NCBI GenBank assembly: GCA_903927955.1
Contig: CAIYOW010000016.1
Location: 1-62,878, forward strand
Reading direction: 5' to 3'
Length of the DNA stretch: 62,878 bases
Source of the DNA: an uncultured Methylococcaceae bacterium
GTDB taxonomy: Bacteria > Pseudomonadota > Gammaproteobacteria > Methylococcales > Methylomonadaceae
The notes under the pieces are model-generated. The model ran no database searches. It was not told where the DNA came from and worked only from the letters and a program-made list of their open reading frames with translations. The translations under genes and the position numbers were made by a program. This document shows positions 9,934 to 19,176 of this stretch, piece by piece. Position 1 is the first letter of the stretch; every line of letters starts with the position of its first letter.

Positions 9934-12156
9934 TCAATACAAGTCCAGCGGGTCAACATCTAACGACCAACGTACTTTTGCAGGAATCTTGAATTTGGCT
10001 ATGGCAGGCATCAAGGTATCCAGCAATTTATGCAGGTCTTGGCGTTGCTTGCATTGCAGCAGCAGTTGGTGATGATAACGTCCGGCGCGTTTTTTCATAG
10101 GTGCAGGTGTCGGCCCTAGGATTTGGTTGGCGGGGTTGAATGGCTGGCGGGCCAGTTGCGCTATGCTTTCAAGAAATGCTGTTGCCAGTTCGGCGTCGGT
10201 GGCGGAGGCGCGGAACAGGGCTTGGTGGCTGTAGGGTGGCAGACCGGCTTGCTGGCGTTCGGCTAGGGACCGTTTGGCAAAGCTATGGTAATCCGCTTGG
10301 ATGAGTGTAGTTAGTAATGGGTGTTCGGGGTGGCGGGTTTGTAGCATGACTCGCCCGGGTTTTTCGGCGCGTCCTGCCCGCCCTGCCACTTGCACGATCA
10401 GTTGCGCGAGTTTTTCCGGTGAGCGGAAGTCGATGCTGAACAGCCCGCTGTCCACATCCAAAATAGCCACTAGCGTCACGTTGGCGAAGTGGTGGCCTTT
10501 GGCCAGCATTTGCGTACCCAAGATAATATCGGCTTGGCCTAGGTTAATTTGTGCCAGATATTTTTGCAGTGAGCCTTTGCGTTGTGTGGAATCTCGGTCA
10601 AGACGGACTATCCGGTAGTCCGCATAGCGTTGCTCCAATAGGTATTCTACCCGTTCGGTGCCCAGCCCCAATGCAGTGAGCGCGTTGTGCTGGCAGGCCG
10701 GACATTGCTGCAACAGGCGTTGCTGTTTGCCGCAATGGTGGCATTGCAATTGTTGTTGTTTGGCATGGATAACCAAGTTGGCATCGCAGCTAGGACAGTG
10801 CGCCACCCAGCCGCAGCTATGGCAAATGAGGGTCGGCGCAAAGCCCCGCCGGTTTAAAAATAGCAAGACTTGCTCTTGTTTTGCCAGGGTGTTGTCAATT
10901 TCTTTAAGTAGTGCTTCCGACAAGCCTTCTTGCAAGGGTTTGTTGCGGATATCTATTATTTGTAGCTGTGGGGCCAGTGCGTCGCCGGCCCGTTCAGGCA
11001 GTGATAGCCATTGGTAGCGTCCCCGTTGGGCATTGTAAAAGCTTTCCAGCGAGGGGGTGGCAGAGCCGAGCAACACCGGTATATTGAGTAGTTTGCCACG
11101 GATGATGGCGGCATCCCGGGCCGAAAAGCGGAAGCCTTCCTGCTGTTTGTAAGAACTGTCGTGTTCTTCATCAAGAATGATTAGACCAAGGTTTTTCATA
11201 GGCGTGAACAAGGCCGAGCGTGTGCCCAGCATGATTTGACCGTACCCTTGTTGCATTTGTAACCAAGCGGTTTGGCGTTGCGGGTTGGTCAATTTTGAGT
11301 GGGATACGGCAATGTTGGCAGAAAAACGCTGCCGGAAGCGTTGTTCCAGTTGCGGGGTAAGGCTTATTTCCGGTATCAGCACCAGCACCTGCATATTTTG
11401 GGCAAGGGCTGAGCGGATGATCTGCATATAAACTTCTGTCTTACCACTGCCGGTCACCCCTTCTAACAGGGATACGCCAAAGCGTCCTAATTGCCTACTG
11501 ACGGCGGCAACAGCCGCTTGTTGATGGGCATTGCCGGGCAAGTCGCCGGTGGATGTTTCAGCTACTGGTAGTTTGGTCGGGTTTACCTCAAGGGTGGTTA
11601 TGGTCAATAGTTGTTTGCTGAGCAATGCTTTTGCACCGCCACGCCAATGGCTATTCCATACGGACAAGGCAGATTCTGTTAACGGGCCGTGTTGTTGGAA
11701 TAGTTCGAGCATACCCTTTTGTTTGGGGGTGCGGCGCAATTGTCCGCTGGCGGTGCTTTCGCCCAGTTCGGTCAGCCGATAGCCTTTTTCGCGGGGTAGG
11801 GTGGCTGTTTTGCCTTGCCTTAAGCCTACTGGAAACGCGCTGCTAATAACCTCACCTAGGGGGTGGTGGTAGTAATTGGCAACCCAATGCAAAAGCTGTA
11901 AGTCTATTGCTGCTAATAATGGCTGTTCGTCTATAATTCTGTTGATAGGCTTGAGTTTGTCGGTGGCAACGGTGCTATGCCGAGTGATTTCAACCAAGAA
12001 GGCGGTTTTTGAACCGGTTCTGAAAGGCACTTCGATACGGCAGCCAGGCTGGCACGGGAGGATTGTGTCGGGTGCCAGATAGTCAAACAGCTTATGCAGT
12101 GGGACAGGTAGGGCAACCCGATAAATCAATGGGCTGGCTGTGGATGGATGAGCCAT
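9934..12156 (-). CDS. priA: PriA, primosomal replication restart helicase
   Basis: 740 residues, full length. PriA recognises stalled forks and reloads the replicative helicase. An N-terminal 3'-end binding domain is followed by Walker A GVTGSGKTEVYMQ, DEEHDSSYKQQ (Walker B), and a zinc-binding insert with paired cysteines (CHSCGWVAHCPSCDANL, then CHHCGKQQRLLQQCPAC). The helicase C domain has GTQMLAKGHHF and VAGRAGRAEKPG. The upstream gap holds three DnaA-box-like sites, reported separately. Confidence 0.98.
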   Translation of the reverse strand: MAHPSTASPLIYRVALPVPLHKLFDYLAPDTILPCQPGCRIEVPFRTGSKTAFLVEITRHSTVATDKLKPINRIIDEQPLLAAIDLQLLHWVANYYHHPLGEVISSAFPVGLRQGKTATLPREKGYRLTELGESTASGQLRRTPKQKGMLELFQQHGPLTESALSVWNSHWRGGAKALLSKQLLTITTLEVNPTKLPVAETSTGDLPGNAHQQAAVAAVSRQLGRFGVSLLEGVTGSGKTEVYMQIIRSALAQNMQVLVLIPEISLTPQLEQRFRQRFSANIAVSHSKLTNPQRQTAWLQMQQGYGQIMLGTRSALFTPMKNLGLIILDEEHDSSYKQQEGFRFSARDAAIIRGKLLNIPVLLGSATPSLESFYNAQRGRYQWLSLPERAGDALAPQLQIIDIRNKPLQEGLSEALLKEIDNTLAKQEQVLLFLNRRGFAPTLICHSCGWVAHCPSCDANLVIHAKQQQLQCHHCGKQQRLLQQCPACQHNALTALGLGTERVEYLLEQRYADYRIVRLDRDSTQRKGSLQKYLAQINLGQADIILGTQMLAKGHHFANVTLVAILDVDSGLFSIDFRSPEKLAQLIVQVAGRAGRAEKPGRVMLQTRHPEHPLLTTLIQADYHSFAKRSLAERQQAGLPPYSHQALFRASATDAELATAFLESIAQLARQPFNPANQILGPTPAPMKKRAGRYHHQLLLQCKQRQDLHKLLDTLMPAIAKFKIPAKVRWSLDVDPLDLY

Positions 12157-12217
12157 TATCGGTGGGCGGGAACGGTTACGTTAAGGCTAAGTGATTGGTG
12201 GCCCATTGTTATTTGGG

Positions 12218-12252
12218 TTACCCACAGAAACTGTGGATAACCTTGTGGATAT
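12218..12252. promoter_or_regulatory. Cluster of DnaA-box-like sites upstream of priA
   Basis: TTACCCACA (12218-12226), TGTGGATAA (12232-12240, the exact reverse complement of the consensus TTATCCACA) and TGTGGATAT (12244-12252) lie within 35 bases, about 65-95 bases before the priA start. This sits in a 338-base gap that otherwise shows only an imperfect palindrome near 12271-12289 and no gene. Three such 9-mers so close together is unlikely by chance; DnaA control of priA is inference. Confidence 0.5.
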
Positions 12253-12494
12253 GATCGGGGCAAGCGACTTTAATGATGGTTATCATTATGCTTTTTCTAT
12301 ATTGACTAATTTTTGGACAGATATTTTTTGTTTTTAAATTCAATTGATTGTTGATTTTGTTTGGGCTGATGCCAGATTGTTGTGGGGCGTTAGCCGTTAT
12401 TTGCCTGTTGCTTGTATGCTGTGGGTAGGGCAGGCAAGCGGCAGCAGGGTCAGGGGTGTGGCCACCCGCTGTTTGGTGTCAAAAGCACTTAGTT

Positions 12495-12998
12495 TTAGGG
12501 TTTGGGTTGGTTCCATAATTGCCCGATACTTAAGGCCGCCAGCATTAAGAAGGCCAGCAATGTCCAAGCGGGCATGCTCAGGCCAAGCATTGTCCAATTA
12601 ATGTCGGCACATTCGCCGGTGCCGCTGAGCATCAGTTTGATGGTTTCTGATAAGGGGAAGTAGGCAAAAATGTAGCCAATGTCGGCGCATTCGGGTACTT
12701 GGTCTTTGGGTAAGTGTTGTAACCAAATATGCCGGGTGGAAATGGCCCCGCCACATAGGGCGGTGACAGCGCCCACAATGGCATATGTTTTTATGCCTGT
12801 TGCGGTTGGGTTGTGCAGTGCGGCTATCAGAAACACCACGCCTGTCACAAAGATGGCGATGCGCTGCGAAATGCACAAGGGGCAAGGCTCCAAACCATCA
12901 ACGAACTGGAAATACGCCCCCATTGACAATAAAAAAACACAGCCCAAAAAACCCAGAAAAAACCAAATTCTAGGGCTAAATTTAACGGTTTCCAACAT
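12495..12998 (-). CDS. dsbB: DsbB, disulfide bond formation protein B
   Basis: About 167 residues. Start 12998 is chosen over ATG 13010 because GAGGTGG lies just before it. DsbB reoxidises DsbA and passes electrons to quinone in the inner membrane. Four hydrophobic helices are visible; the first periplasmic loop has the CxxC pair in LEPCPLCISQRI and the second has two cysteines (VPECADIGY and a further one in GTGECADINW). The start overlaps the end of the RCK gene by 17 bases. Confidence 0.95.
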   Translation of the reverse strand: MLETVKFSPRIWFFLGFLGCVFLLSMGAYFQFVDGLEPCPLCISQRIAIFVTGVVFLIAALHNPTATGIKTYAIVGAVTALCGGAISTRHIWLQHLPKDQVPECADIGYIFAYFPLSETIKLMLSGTGECADINWTMLGLSMPAWTLLAFLMLAALSIGQLWNQPKP

Positions 12999-13683
12999 GC
13001 TCCACCTCATTTTTGAACTGTTTTATTTTGCCGGTCGGCCCCATGACAACGAGTATGTCGCCAGATTTTAGCACGAGGGGGGTGCCGCCCGTCACAAAAT
13101 GTAATTGCTCATCCAAGGTGTTGTCCACTACGGCGATAAGCAATAAGTTGTGCCGATTTTTTAAGTCCAACTGGTCAGTTTTCATGTTGTCAAGCCATGC
13201 CCCTTGGGGTATCTCAATTTGCGCCAGTTTCAGGTCATGCCTGCCAAATACGGTGTTGTCCAAAATATTGGCAATATCCGGTCGGGTCAGCATTTCGTGG
13301 GTCTTGCGTCCGCAAATTTCGTAAGGGTCAATGATTTTGTTGGCACCTGCCGCCAACAATTTGGGCGCCGATTCAGGGTCGTCCACAATAGCGATGATAC
13401 TGACGCGCTTGTCTAAAGCGCGTGCGGAAATGGTCAGGAATACGTTATCGGAGTCATCGGGGTAAAAACAGAAAATCACATCAATGTCTGTGCCTATGCC
13501 AATACCACGCAGCTCATCGTCATTACGGAAGTCAATCGTTTCGGCGGCGAAGCCTTTGGCACGCACCAAGGCCGCTTCGTCTGGATTTTTGGCAAGGAAT
13601 AGCAAAGAGTAATGCTCTGGCGTAAGCCTGCCCATGGCTTCAAAGGAGAGGCTACTGTAGCCAAAAACAGCAATGCGTTTCAT
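12982..13683 (-). CDS. TrkA-like RCK regulatory protein (KTN + RCK_C)
   Basis: 233 residues. The N-terminus MKRIAVFGYSSLSFEAMG is a Rossmann NAD-binding (TrkA_N) start with a slightly degenerate glycine loop; the C-terminal part from about residue 150 (LAQIEIPQGAWLDNM to GTPLVLKSGDILVVMGPTGKI) is a TrkA_C domain. It overlaps the upstream channel gene by 4 bases (ATGA), so the two are one operon and this protein probably gates or assembles with that channel. A cytoplasmic role in K+ flux is inferred. Confidence 0.85.
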   Translation of the reverse strand: MKRIAVFGYSSLSFEAMGRLTPEHYSLLFLAKNPDEAALVRAKGFAAETIDFRNDDELRGIGIGTDIDVIFCFYPDDSDNVFLTISARALDKRVSIIAIVDDPESAPKLLAAGANKIIDPYEICGRKTHEMLTRPDIANILDNTVFGRHDLKLAQIEIPQGAWLDNMKTDQLDLKNRHNLLLIAVVDNTLDEQLHFVTGGTPLVLKSGDILVVMGPTGKIKQFKNEVEHVGNR

Positions 13684-15284
13684 CGTTTTCTTCTTAAGGT
13701 CAGGCGGCTTTTTTCAATTAGTCCGCGAAAATGTTCAATGCTGTAGTCCCGACCCATCACCATCAACAGGTCGCCGTGTTGTAACTCGAAGTAGTCGGGC
13801 GGGTTAAAATAAAAATGTTGGTTTTTTATGGTGTAGCGGTTTTTATGTCGGCTATGTAGGCTATTTTCGCTGATAACACCAATCAACAGCAGTTTCCTTT
13901 GGTCAAAATCAATGCCGCCAAGCACTTGTCCATCAAGCATGGAGTCGGCTTGTACGCATAAAGTCTCCATAACACATTGTTGCTCTTCGCGGATGATACC
14001 CAGTATCGCTTCAAAGGCAACCGGTTGGCCGACATATTCGGCAACGACCATGCCAGCAATTTCAAACGGCTGGATGATGTTGTTAGCACCTGCTTGGTAG
14101 AATTTTTGGGCATTTTCTTCGCGGTTGACGCGGGAAATGATGCGGATACTAGGGTTAAGGTGGCGGCTGGTCAGGGTAATATAGACGTTGATGACATCGT
14201 TGCCGGTAGTGCATAACACGGCGGTGGCCCCAGCATTGATACCGGCATTGCAAAGTACTTGATTTTTGCTGGCATCGGCTTGGATAGCGAGATAGCCGGA
14301 TTGTTTGGCAAACAGTATGGCCGTGGGGTCCGCGTCGATAATCACAAATTGCAGTTTGTCTTTTTGCAGCTGGGCGGCAATGTGTTGGCCGACCCTGCCA
14401 AACCCACATATTATGACAAAATTGCTATAGCGGCTAATTTCGGTGTAAACGCGGTTTTCCCGAAGCACGGTCATTTTGTCATTAAATGCCGAGACAATAA
14501 TAGATACAAAAAACGACAGCACCCCCAGCCCTGACATGATTAAGGCCATGGTGACAATGCGCCCGCCGTGAGTTTGTGGGGAGATGTCGCCATAACCGAC
14601 GGTTGCCACTGTCACGACGGAAAAATAAAAAGCATCGAACAAATTTTTGATGTGTCCATTTTGTGCCGGAAACTCAAACATGTAGATCGCAGTACTGCCA
14701 ATGAACACCAGAATGCCCAGGAAAGTCGCCAAGGTGTACAAGTCGAAACGTTTGCTGGCGAGTATTTCACTAAACAGCTTGATGCTGTTAAAATAGCGGA
14801 ACAATTTGAACAGCCGGAACATCTGCAGCATCCGATACATCCTGAGTGGCCGGTAGCCGGGCAAAATGGCTAGCAAATCAATCAGTGCCAAAGGCGATAG
14901 CATATATTCCAGTTTTGTGGTTATAATTCTCTTAATAGCCTGTACTAGGCTAAAAGAGATGCCCAGATAGGTGGCTTTTTCATAATCTTCCAAAATTATT
15001 TTGTGGGCATCCCGATATAGCCAGACCCGCAGTAGGTACTCAGTAATGAAGACACTGACCAAGACATCTTCAAATAACAATTCTGCTTCGGTCAAGGGTG
15101 TGTTTAATTCGCGGATAAGCAAAAACACATTGAACAAGACCAGACAGATCATAAACACATCGAAATAAGGCTTGATCACACTGTTGGGGTTTTCCAATAG
15201 ATTGTGAAAAAACCGTTTGCCTCTCTGATAGGTTGGTGAGAGTTGTAGGGAGTATGCGATATGGATAATCAGTCGGGTCAGCAT
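13680..15284 (-). CDS. Voltage-gated-type potassium channel with RCK domain
   Basis: 534 residues. The N-terminal half carries about six membrane helices; helix S4 appears as YRPLRMYRMLQMFRLFKLFR with regularly spaced arginines, like a voltage sensor. The selectivity filter is TVATVGYGDISP at about residues 231-242. The C-terminal half has VIICGFGRVGQHIA, a canonical NAD-binding RCK N-domain, then a TrkA_C domain. The layout resembles a Kch/KvAP-type channel fused to an RCK gate. A second, separate RCK protein follows with a 4-base overlap. Confidence 0.92.
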   Translation of the reverse strand: MLTRLIIHIAYSLQLSPTYQRGKRFFHNLLENPNSVIKPYFDVFMICLVLFNVFLLIRELNTPLTEAELLFEDVLVSVFITEYLLRVWLYRDAHKIILEDYEKATYLGISFSLVQAIKRIITTKLEYMLSPLALIDLLAILPGYRPLRMYRMLQMFRLFKLFRYFNSIKLFSEILASKRFDLYTLATFLGILVFIGSTAIYMFEFPAQNGHIKNLFDAFYFSVVTVATVGYGDISPQTHGGRIVTMALIMSGLGVLSFFVSIIVSAFNDKMTVLRENRVYTEISRYSNFVIICGFGRVGQHIAAQLQKDKLQFVIIDADPTAILFAKQSGYLAIQADASKNQVLCNAGINAGATAVLCTTGNDVINVYITLTSRHLNPSIRIISRVNREENAQKFYQAGANNIIQPFEIAGMVVAEYVGQPVAFEAILGIIREEQQCVMETLCVQADSMLDGQVLGGIDFDQRKLLLIGVISENSLHSRHKNRYTIKNQHFYFNPPDYFELQHGDLLMVMGRDYSIEHFRGLIEKSRLTLRRKR

Positions 15285-15544
15285 AAAGGCATTAACACTA
15301 GGAGGATGTTTTTGTTATTCTATAACAGGATGTTGAAAATAAATTCATTTGTTCGTTTAATGGAAAAAAACGGGCTTGTTGGGTAGGGCTTTTGGGCTCG
15401 TATATATGGACTGCTGGTTTTTAGTTCGGTAGACAGTTTTAAGTTGGGTAATTAATGCATTGAATACCGAAACTCCCCAACGGCTGTGCAAAACTTTTTT
15501 TTAGGCTGGGTTTTATCCCACATTAAGCATTTCGTTAAATTACT

Positions 15545-16957
15545 GTGAATAAATTGACAAAAGCCCCGCTAACCATTTCCCATCAAAAACTTTTGGTGTT
15601 TGAACGCTTGTGCGATGGCTTGGTCATCGCCCTGACCTTGTGGATGGTCGTTGCTATTTTTGGTTGGCAATGGCAGTCTCACCATACTTGGTGGTTGTTG
15701 ATCGCTTTGGTTGGTTTTGATGTTTTTTCTGAACTGAACGGACTGTACAAACAAAGTTTTGACACGTCGTTGTTTACAGAGTCAGGGCGCATCTTATTTG
15801 CGTGGCTTTGGGCAATGCTGGTCTTAATGGGCATAAACTTTGTCTACACCTTAATCGATGAACCCGATCAAGTTAATGTTTTTTTGATATGGTCAGCATT
15901 GACCCCCGTTGAATTGTTGTCTTGGCATGTCGCTGCCATTAGCCTTGGCAAACAGTTCAAAAAGAAAGTGTTCAAAAAGCAACGGGTAGTCATTTATGGG
16001 GCCAACCAGGTTGGCATGCAGATGGCAAATGTATTCAAGACAGATCAGACTGATGTTGATTTTGTCGGTTTTTTTGATGACAGGTCGCTGTACGCGCCGG
16101 GGCGGGGCATTCTTGAGGATGTCACCTTGCAAGGCAATCTGGAAGCTCTTATCCAACAAGCCAAAGACGGTCAAGTGGATTTAGTGTGTATTGCTTTGCC
16201 GATGAGCTATGAGAATCGTATCAGCGACATAATCTTAAAGCTTTCCGACACCACCGTGTCGGTTTATCTGTTGCCCGAGGTTATGACGGTCAACTTGTTG
16301 CGTTCTAGCTTGCGTAGTTATAAGGGCATCCCCGTCATTTCTATCCATGACGCACCTTTTTATGGCATTGATGGCTTTGTAAAACGGCTGTTCGATATCT
16401 TTTTTAGTAGCCTGATCTTGTTGTTGATTGCTTTGCCAATGCTGGTTATTGCCATAGCGGTCAAGTTGAGTTCGCCCGGTCCGATATTTTTCAAACAACG
16501 GCGTTATGGTTTTAAAGGCGAAGAAATTATGGTTTGGAAATTCCGTTCCATGACCACCTGCGATGATGGCAAGGTTGTTGAACAGGCGAAAAAGCACGAT
16601 CCACGCATAACCAAGTTGGGGGCGATCATACGCAAGACGTCTCTGGATGAATTGCCGCAATTCCTGAATGTATTGCAAGGCCGGATGTCGATTGTAGGCC
16701 CTAGGCCACACGCCGTTGCCCATAACGAATTCTACCGTAATCAGATACCTGGATACATGTTACGGCATAAAGTGAAGCCGGGTATCACAGGCTTGGCACA
16801 AATCAGCGGTTTCCGTGGTGAAACCGATACATTGGATAAAATGGAAGGGCGTATCCATTATGATTTGGAATACATCAGGAATTGGTCGATAGGTCTGGAC
16901 TTTAAAATATTGCTATTGACGGTGTTTAAGGGCTTTATCGGTGCTAAAGCCTATTAA
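15545..16957 (+). CDS. Undecaprenyl-phosphate glucose phosphotransferase (WcaJ/EpsB type)
   Basis: 470 residues from a GTG start. It has four N-terminal membrane helices, a CoA-binding-like central domain (VVIYGANQVGMQMANVF), a fifth hydrophobic segment near residue 300, and the C-terminal bacterial sugar transferase domain with KLSSPGPIFFKQRRYGFKGE, WKFRSM, DELPQFLNVL and SIVGPRPHAVAHN. Such enzymes load the first sugar phosphate onto the lipid carrier to start exopolysaccharide or colanic-acid-type synthesis. No other polysaccharide genes adjoin it here. Confidence 0.93.
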   Translation: MNKLTKAPLTISHQKLLVFERLCDGLVIALTLWMVVAIFGWQWQSHHTWWLLIALVGFDVFSELNGLYKQSFDTSLFTESGRILFAWLWAMLVLMGINFVYTLIDEPDQVNVFLIWSALTPVELLSWHVAAISLGKQFKKKVFKKQRVVIYGANQVGMQMANVFKTDQTDVDFVGFFDDRSLYAPGRGILEDVTLQGNLEALIQQAKDGQVDLVCIALPMSYENRISDIILKLSDTTVSVYLLPEVMTVNLLRSSLRSYKGIPVISIHDAPFYGIDGFVKRLFDIFFSSLILLLIALPMLVIAIAVKLSSPGPIFFKQRRYGFKGEEIMVWKFRSMTTCDDGKVVEQAKKHDPRITKLGAIIRKTSLDELPQFLNVLQGRMSIVGPRPHAVAHNEFYRNQIPGYMLRHKVKPGITGLAQISGFRGETDTLDKMEGRIHYDLEYIRNWSIGLDFKILLLTVFKGFIGAKAY

Positions 16958-17072
16958 ATTGCCAGTTTCATTTATCATTTCCACCACAACCGCCGGAATA
17001 CCGGTAGGTTGTGTGGACTTCATAACAAATAAAAAACCTGTATATCTTTATGTCTACTAAGCCACGGCTAAG

Positions 17073-17929
17073 CTAGGCATATTTCCCTATAAGCTCCCCA
17101 AGATTCACCGACTTGCCGATATTGTCATCGCCAATAAATTTCATCTTATTGGGGCCGAACAATACGATAATGGTTGAACCCATATTGAACCGCCCCATCT
17201 CCTCCCCTTTACCGATCAGCACATTTTCTTGCCGGTAGTCCCATGACCGGATGGTTTTGCCGGTGGGCGGTGTCACTACGCCATGCCAAACAGTTTCTAT
17301 GCTAGAGACAAAAATGGCACCTACCAATACTAATGCATAGATCCTATTTCAGTGTCGAAAATAGCCACCACACGTTCATTGATGGCAAACAAGTTGTTGA
17401 CTGAGCGGGTGGTGGCCGCATTGACACTAAACAAGCGTCCCGGAATATGTACCATTTCTATCAGTTTGCCTGATAACGGCATGTGCAGGCGATGGTAATC
17501 TTTTGGCGATAAGTAAATGGTCGCGAAGCTGCCTTGGTGGAAAGCTTTAGCCCGCTGGGCATCCCCCCCTAACAAACTGACCAAGTCAAAGCTTTTGCCC
17601 TTGGCTTGGATAATGCTGTTGCCTTGTATGCCACCCGCTTGGCTGATAACACCATCGGCTGGGCTGACAATCCCGTCACTGGCGGCGGCAATAGACCGGG
17701 CATCGGGTTTTAAGCGGCGGGTGAAAAACTCATTGAAACTTTTAAATTGGGTGGGGTCATCAATCAGTGACTCTGCCATATTAACGCCATAATGTCGGAT
17801 CACTTGGCTGATCAAAAAATTTTTCAGTGCGGGTTGCTGCGAATGGGTCAGGCGGCTCATCCAACGGGATAGGGCATGTTGTGGCAAAAGGGTTTGCGGC
17901 AGGCTAATAAGGGAATCTTTGATGGTCAT
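17073..17929 (-). pseudogene. psd: Psd, phosphatidylserine decarboxylase, with a single-base frameshift
   Basis: Two same-strand frames together encode a normal-length Psd. Residues 1-199 run to FDTEIGSMH and hit TAG at 17330-17332; the -1 frame resumes with ALVLVGAIFVSSIETVW. Adding one G in the ATGCATTAG context restores GSMALVLVGAIF, the family sequence. The C-terminal part keeps the self-cleavage site as MGST (LGST in E. coli), which makes the pyruvoyl group. Psd forms phosphatidylethanolamine at the inner membrane and is normally essential in such bacteria, so a sequencing error, or less likely recoding, must be considered. queF lies just upstream. Confidence 0.85.
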
Positions 17930-17956
17930 TGCAGGTTGTCGGGATGCTGTTTATGC

Positions 17957-18346
17957 TTAAGGCAAGTTGACGGCGACTGGCGCTTGCCATCCGCTGCTGT
18001 GGTGTTCAGCAACGACGGTGGTGTAAATGCCGCCACGCACATTGAAAACGGCGCGTATCCGCATAAAATGGGGTGCTGTGGCGGCAACCAAGTCATTCAA
18101 TAGGGTGTTGGTGACGGCTTCATGGAACGCACCTTTATCGCGGAAAGACACGATATAAAGCTTTAATGATTTAAGTTCCACACAAAACTGCTTGGGCACA
18201 TACTCAATTTGGAGGGTGGCAAAATCAGGTTGGCCTGTTTTGGGGCATAGGCAAGTAAACTCGGGAATGTCTATGCGGATAGTATAATCCCTGTCGGTTT
18301 GTGGGTTGTCAAAGGTATCGAGTAGGCTATTTTTTGGTTGGGTCAT
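17957..18346 (-). CDS. queF: QueF, NADPH-dependent preQ0 reductase (type I)
   Basis: 129 residues, the short unimodular type. QueF reduces the nitrile of 7-cyano-7-deazaguanine to preQ1 for tRNA queuosine. The catalytic cysteine is in [13 protein letters not shown] (near residue 32), followed by the NADPH-binding [16 protein letters not shown], with FRD and the adjoining glutamate conserved. Same strand as psd and about 28 bases upstream of it. Confidence 0.96.
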   Translation of the reverse strand: MTQPKNSLLDTFDNPQTDRDYTIRIDIPEFTCLCPKTGQPDFATLQIEYVPKQFCVELKSLKLYIVSFRDKGAFHEAVTNTLLNDLVAATAPHFMRIRAVFNVRGGIYTTVVAEHHSSGWQAPVAVNLP

Positions 18347-18386
18347 TGCTAGGTGTCCGATGGTGATAGTGTGTTTATTGGGGTGC

Positions 18387-19169
18387 TTAATGGACTAATG
18401 CGGCACTGCCGTTGTCCAGAAAATTGCGGTAATTGATAGATACTTTCAGCCCTGCAAAATTACCGGCCATGTTGAAAAGTTCATGGGTGTTTTTGTCAAA
18501 TGACAGCTTGACTTCATTGATGGCGTTTTGTTCGTACCCCGCTTCAATGTGATGGGTCTGTAATAAAAAACGGTAAACATAAATCTCATGGTCAGGCGCG
18601 TCTTCAATGCTCAGCGGTGGGCCTAATTTTGCTGTGACAGCGGCTTTTTGCGGCAGCGCTTCGGTGATTTTGCCCATAAGCTCTGATTTTGCCTTAAGTT
18701 GCCGTTTTTCTTTGTCTATTTCAGCTCCGGCTAGTGATCGTAAGGATATTTCCAAAAACTTGGGCGGGGCAATTTCAAGGAACAGTTTTGAAAAAGACCA
18801 AGCAACTATTTTATTGTCTTGATTAAAATCCATGTTCGAATAAAACTTAACTTCCGGTTTGATAACGTTATTAGCCGCATCAACTTTACGAAACCAATAG
18901 CGCCATTGCCTTCCGTCAGATGTTGCATTGTCTTCACTAGGATACAGTTTGGACAATGCGACAAAATCTTGGCTGTAAAGGGTAGGTTGCTTAAAATGCA
19001 AGGTAAACTCATCCGTCACAGAAACGTAAAAATAATGGTCGAACTCGCTCATTTGCAAATAAGTCTGATAGGCTCTAAGCCAATACAGGCAACCCGTTAA
19101 TGATAAGGCCAGCATTAACAGCAAAGCCCGTTTTAGCAGACGTTTAATAAGCGGGCTTGACTGGGTCAT
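18387..19169 (-). CDS. Uncharacterised lipoprotein or membrane-anchored protein
   Basis: 260 residues. A positively charged start ([13 protein letters not shown]) leads into a hydrophobic stretch ending LSLTGCLYW, which fits a lipobox with Cys27. The rest looks like an extracytoplasmic, mostly beta-type domain rich in aromatic and charged residues ([22 protein letters not shown]). I do not recognise a family. It lies 8 bases after hslO on the same strand, so they probably share a transcript. Confidence 0.7.
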   Translation of the reverse strand: MTQSSPLIKRLLKRALLLMLALSLTGCLYWLRAYQTYLQMSEFDHYFYVSVTDEFTLHFKQPTLYSQDFVALSKLYPSEDNATSDGRQWRYWFRKVDAANNVIKPEVKFYSNMDFNQDNKIVAWSFSKLFLEIAPPKFLEISLRSLAGAEIDKEKRQLKAKSELMGKITEALPQKAAVTAKLGPPLSIEDAPDHEIYVYRFLLQTHHIEAGYEQNAINEVKLSFDKNTHELFNMAGNFAGLKVSINYRNFLDNGSAALVH

Positions 19170-19176
19170 GTTGGTC

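Noticed and set aside
12271-12289. Fur box (AATGATGGTTATCATTA)
   Set aside because: The half-sites are right but the spacing is four bases instead of one, and no iron gene adjoins it.
12157-12494. Replication origin, from the DnaA-box-like cluster
   Set aside because: Only three boxes in 35 bases, no adjacent A/T-rich 13-mers, and no dnaA, dnaN, gidA or rpmH nearby. A promoter-linked cluster is the better reading.
17325-17335. Programmed -1 frameshift in psd
   Set aside because: The site ATGCATTAG has no slippery heptamer or evident downstream structure; a missing base explains it better.
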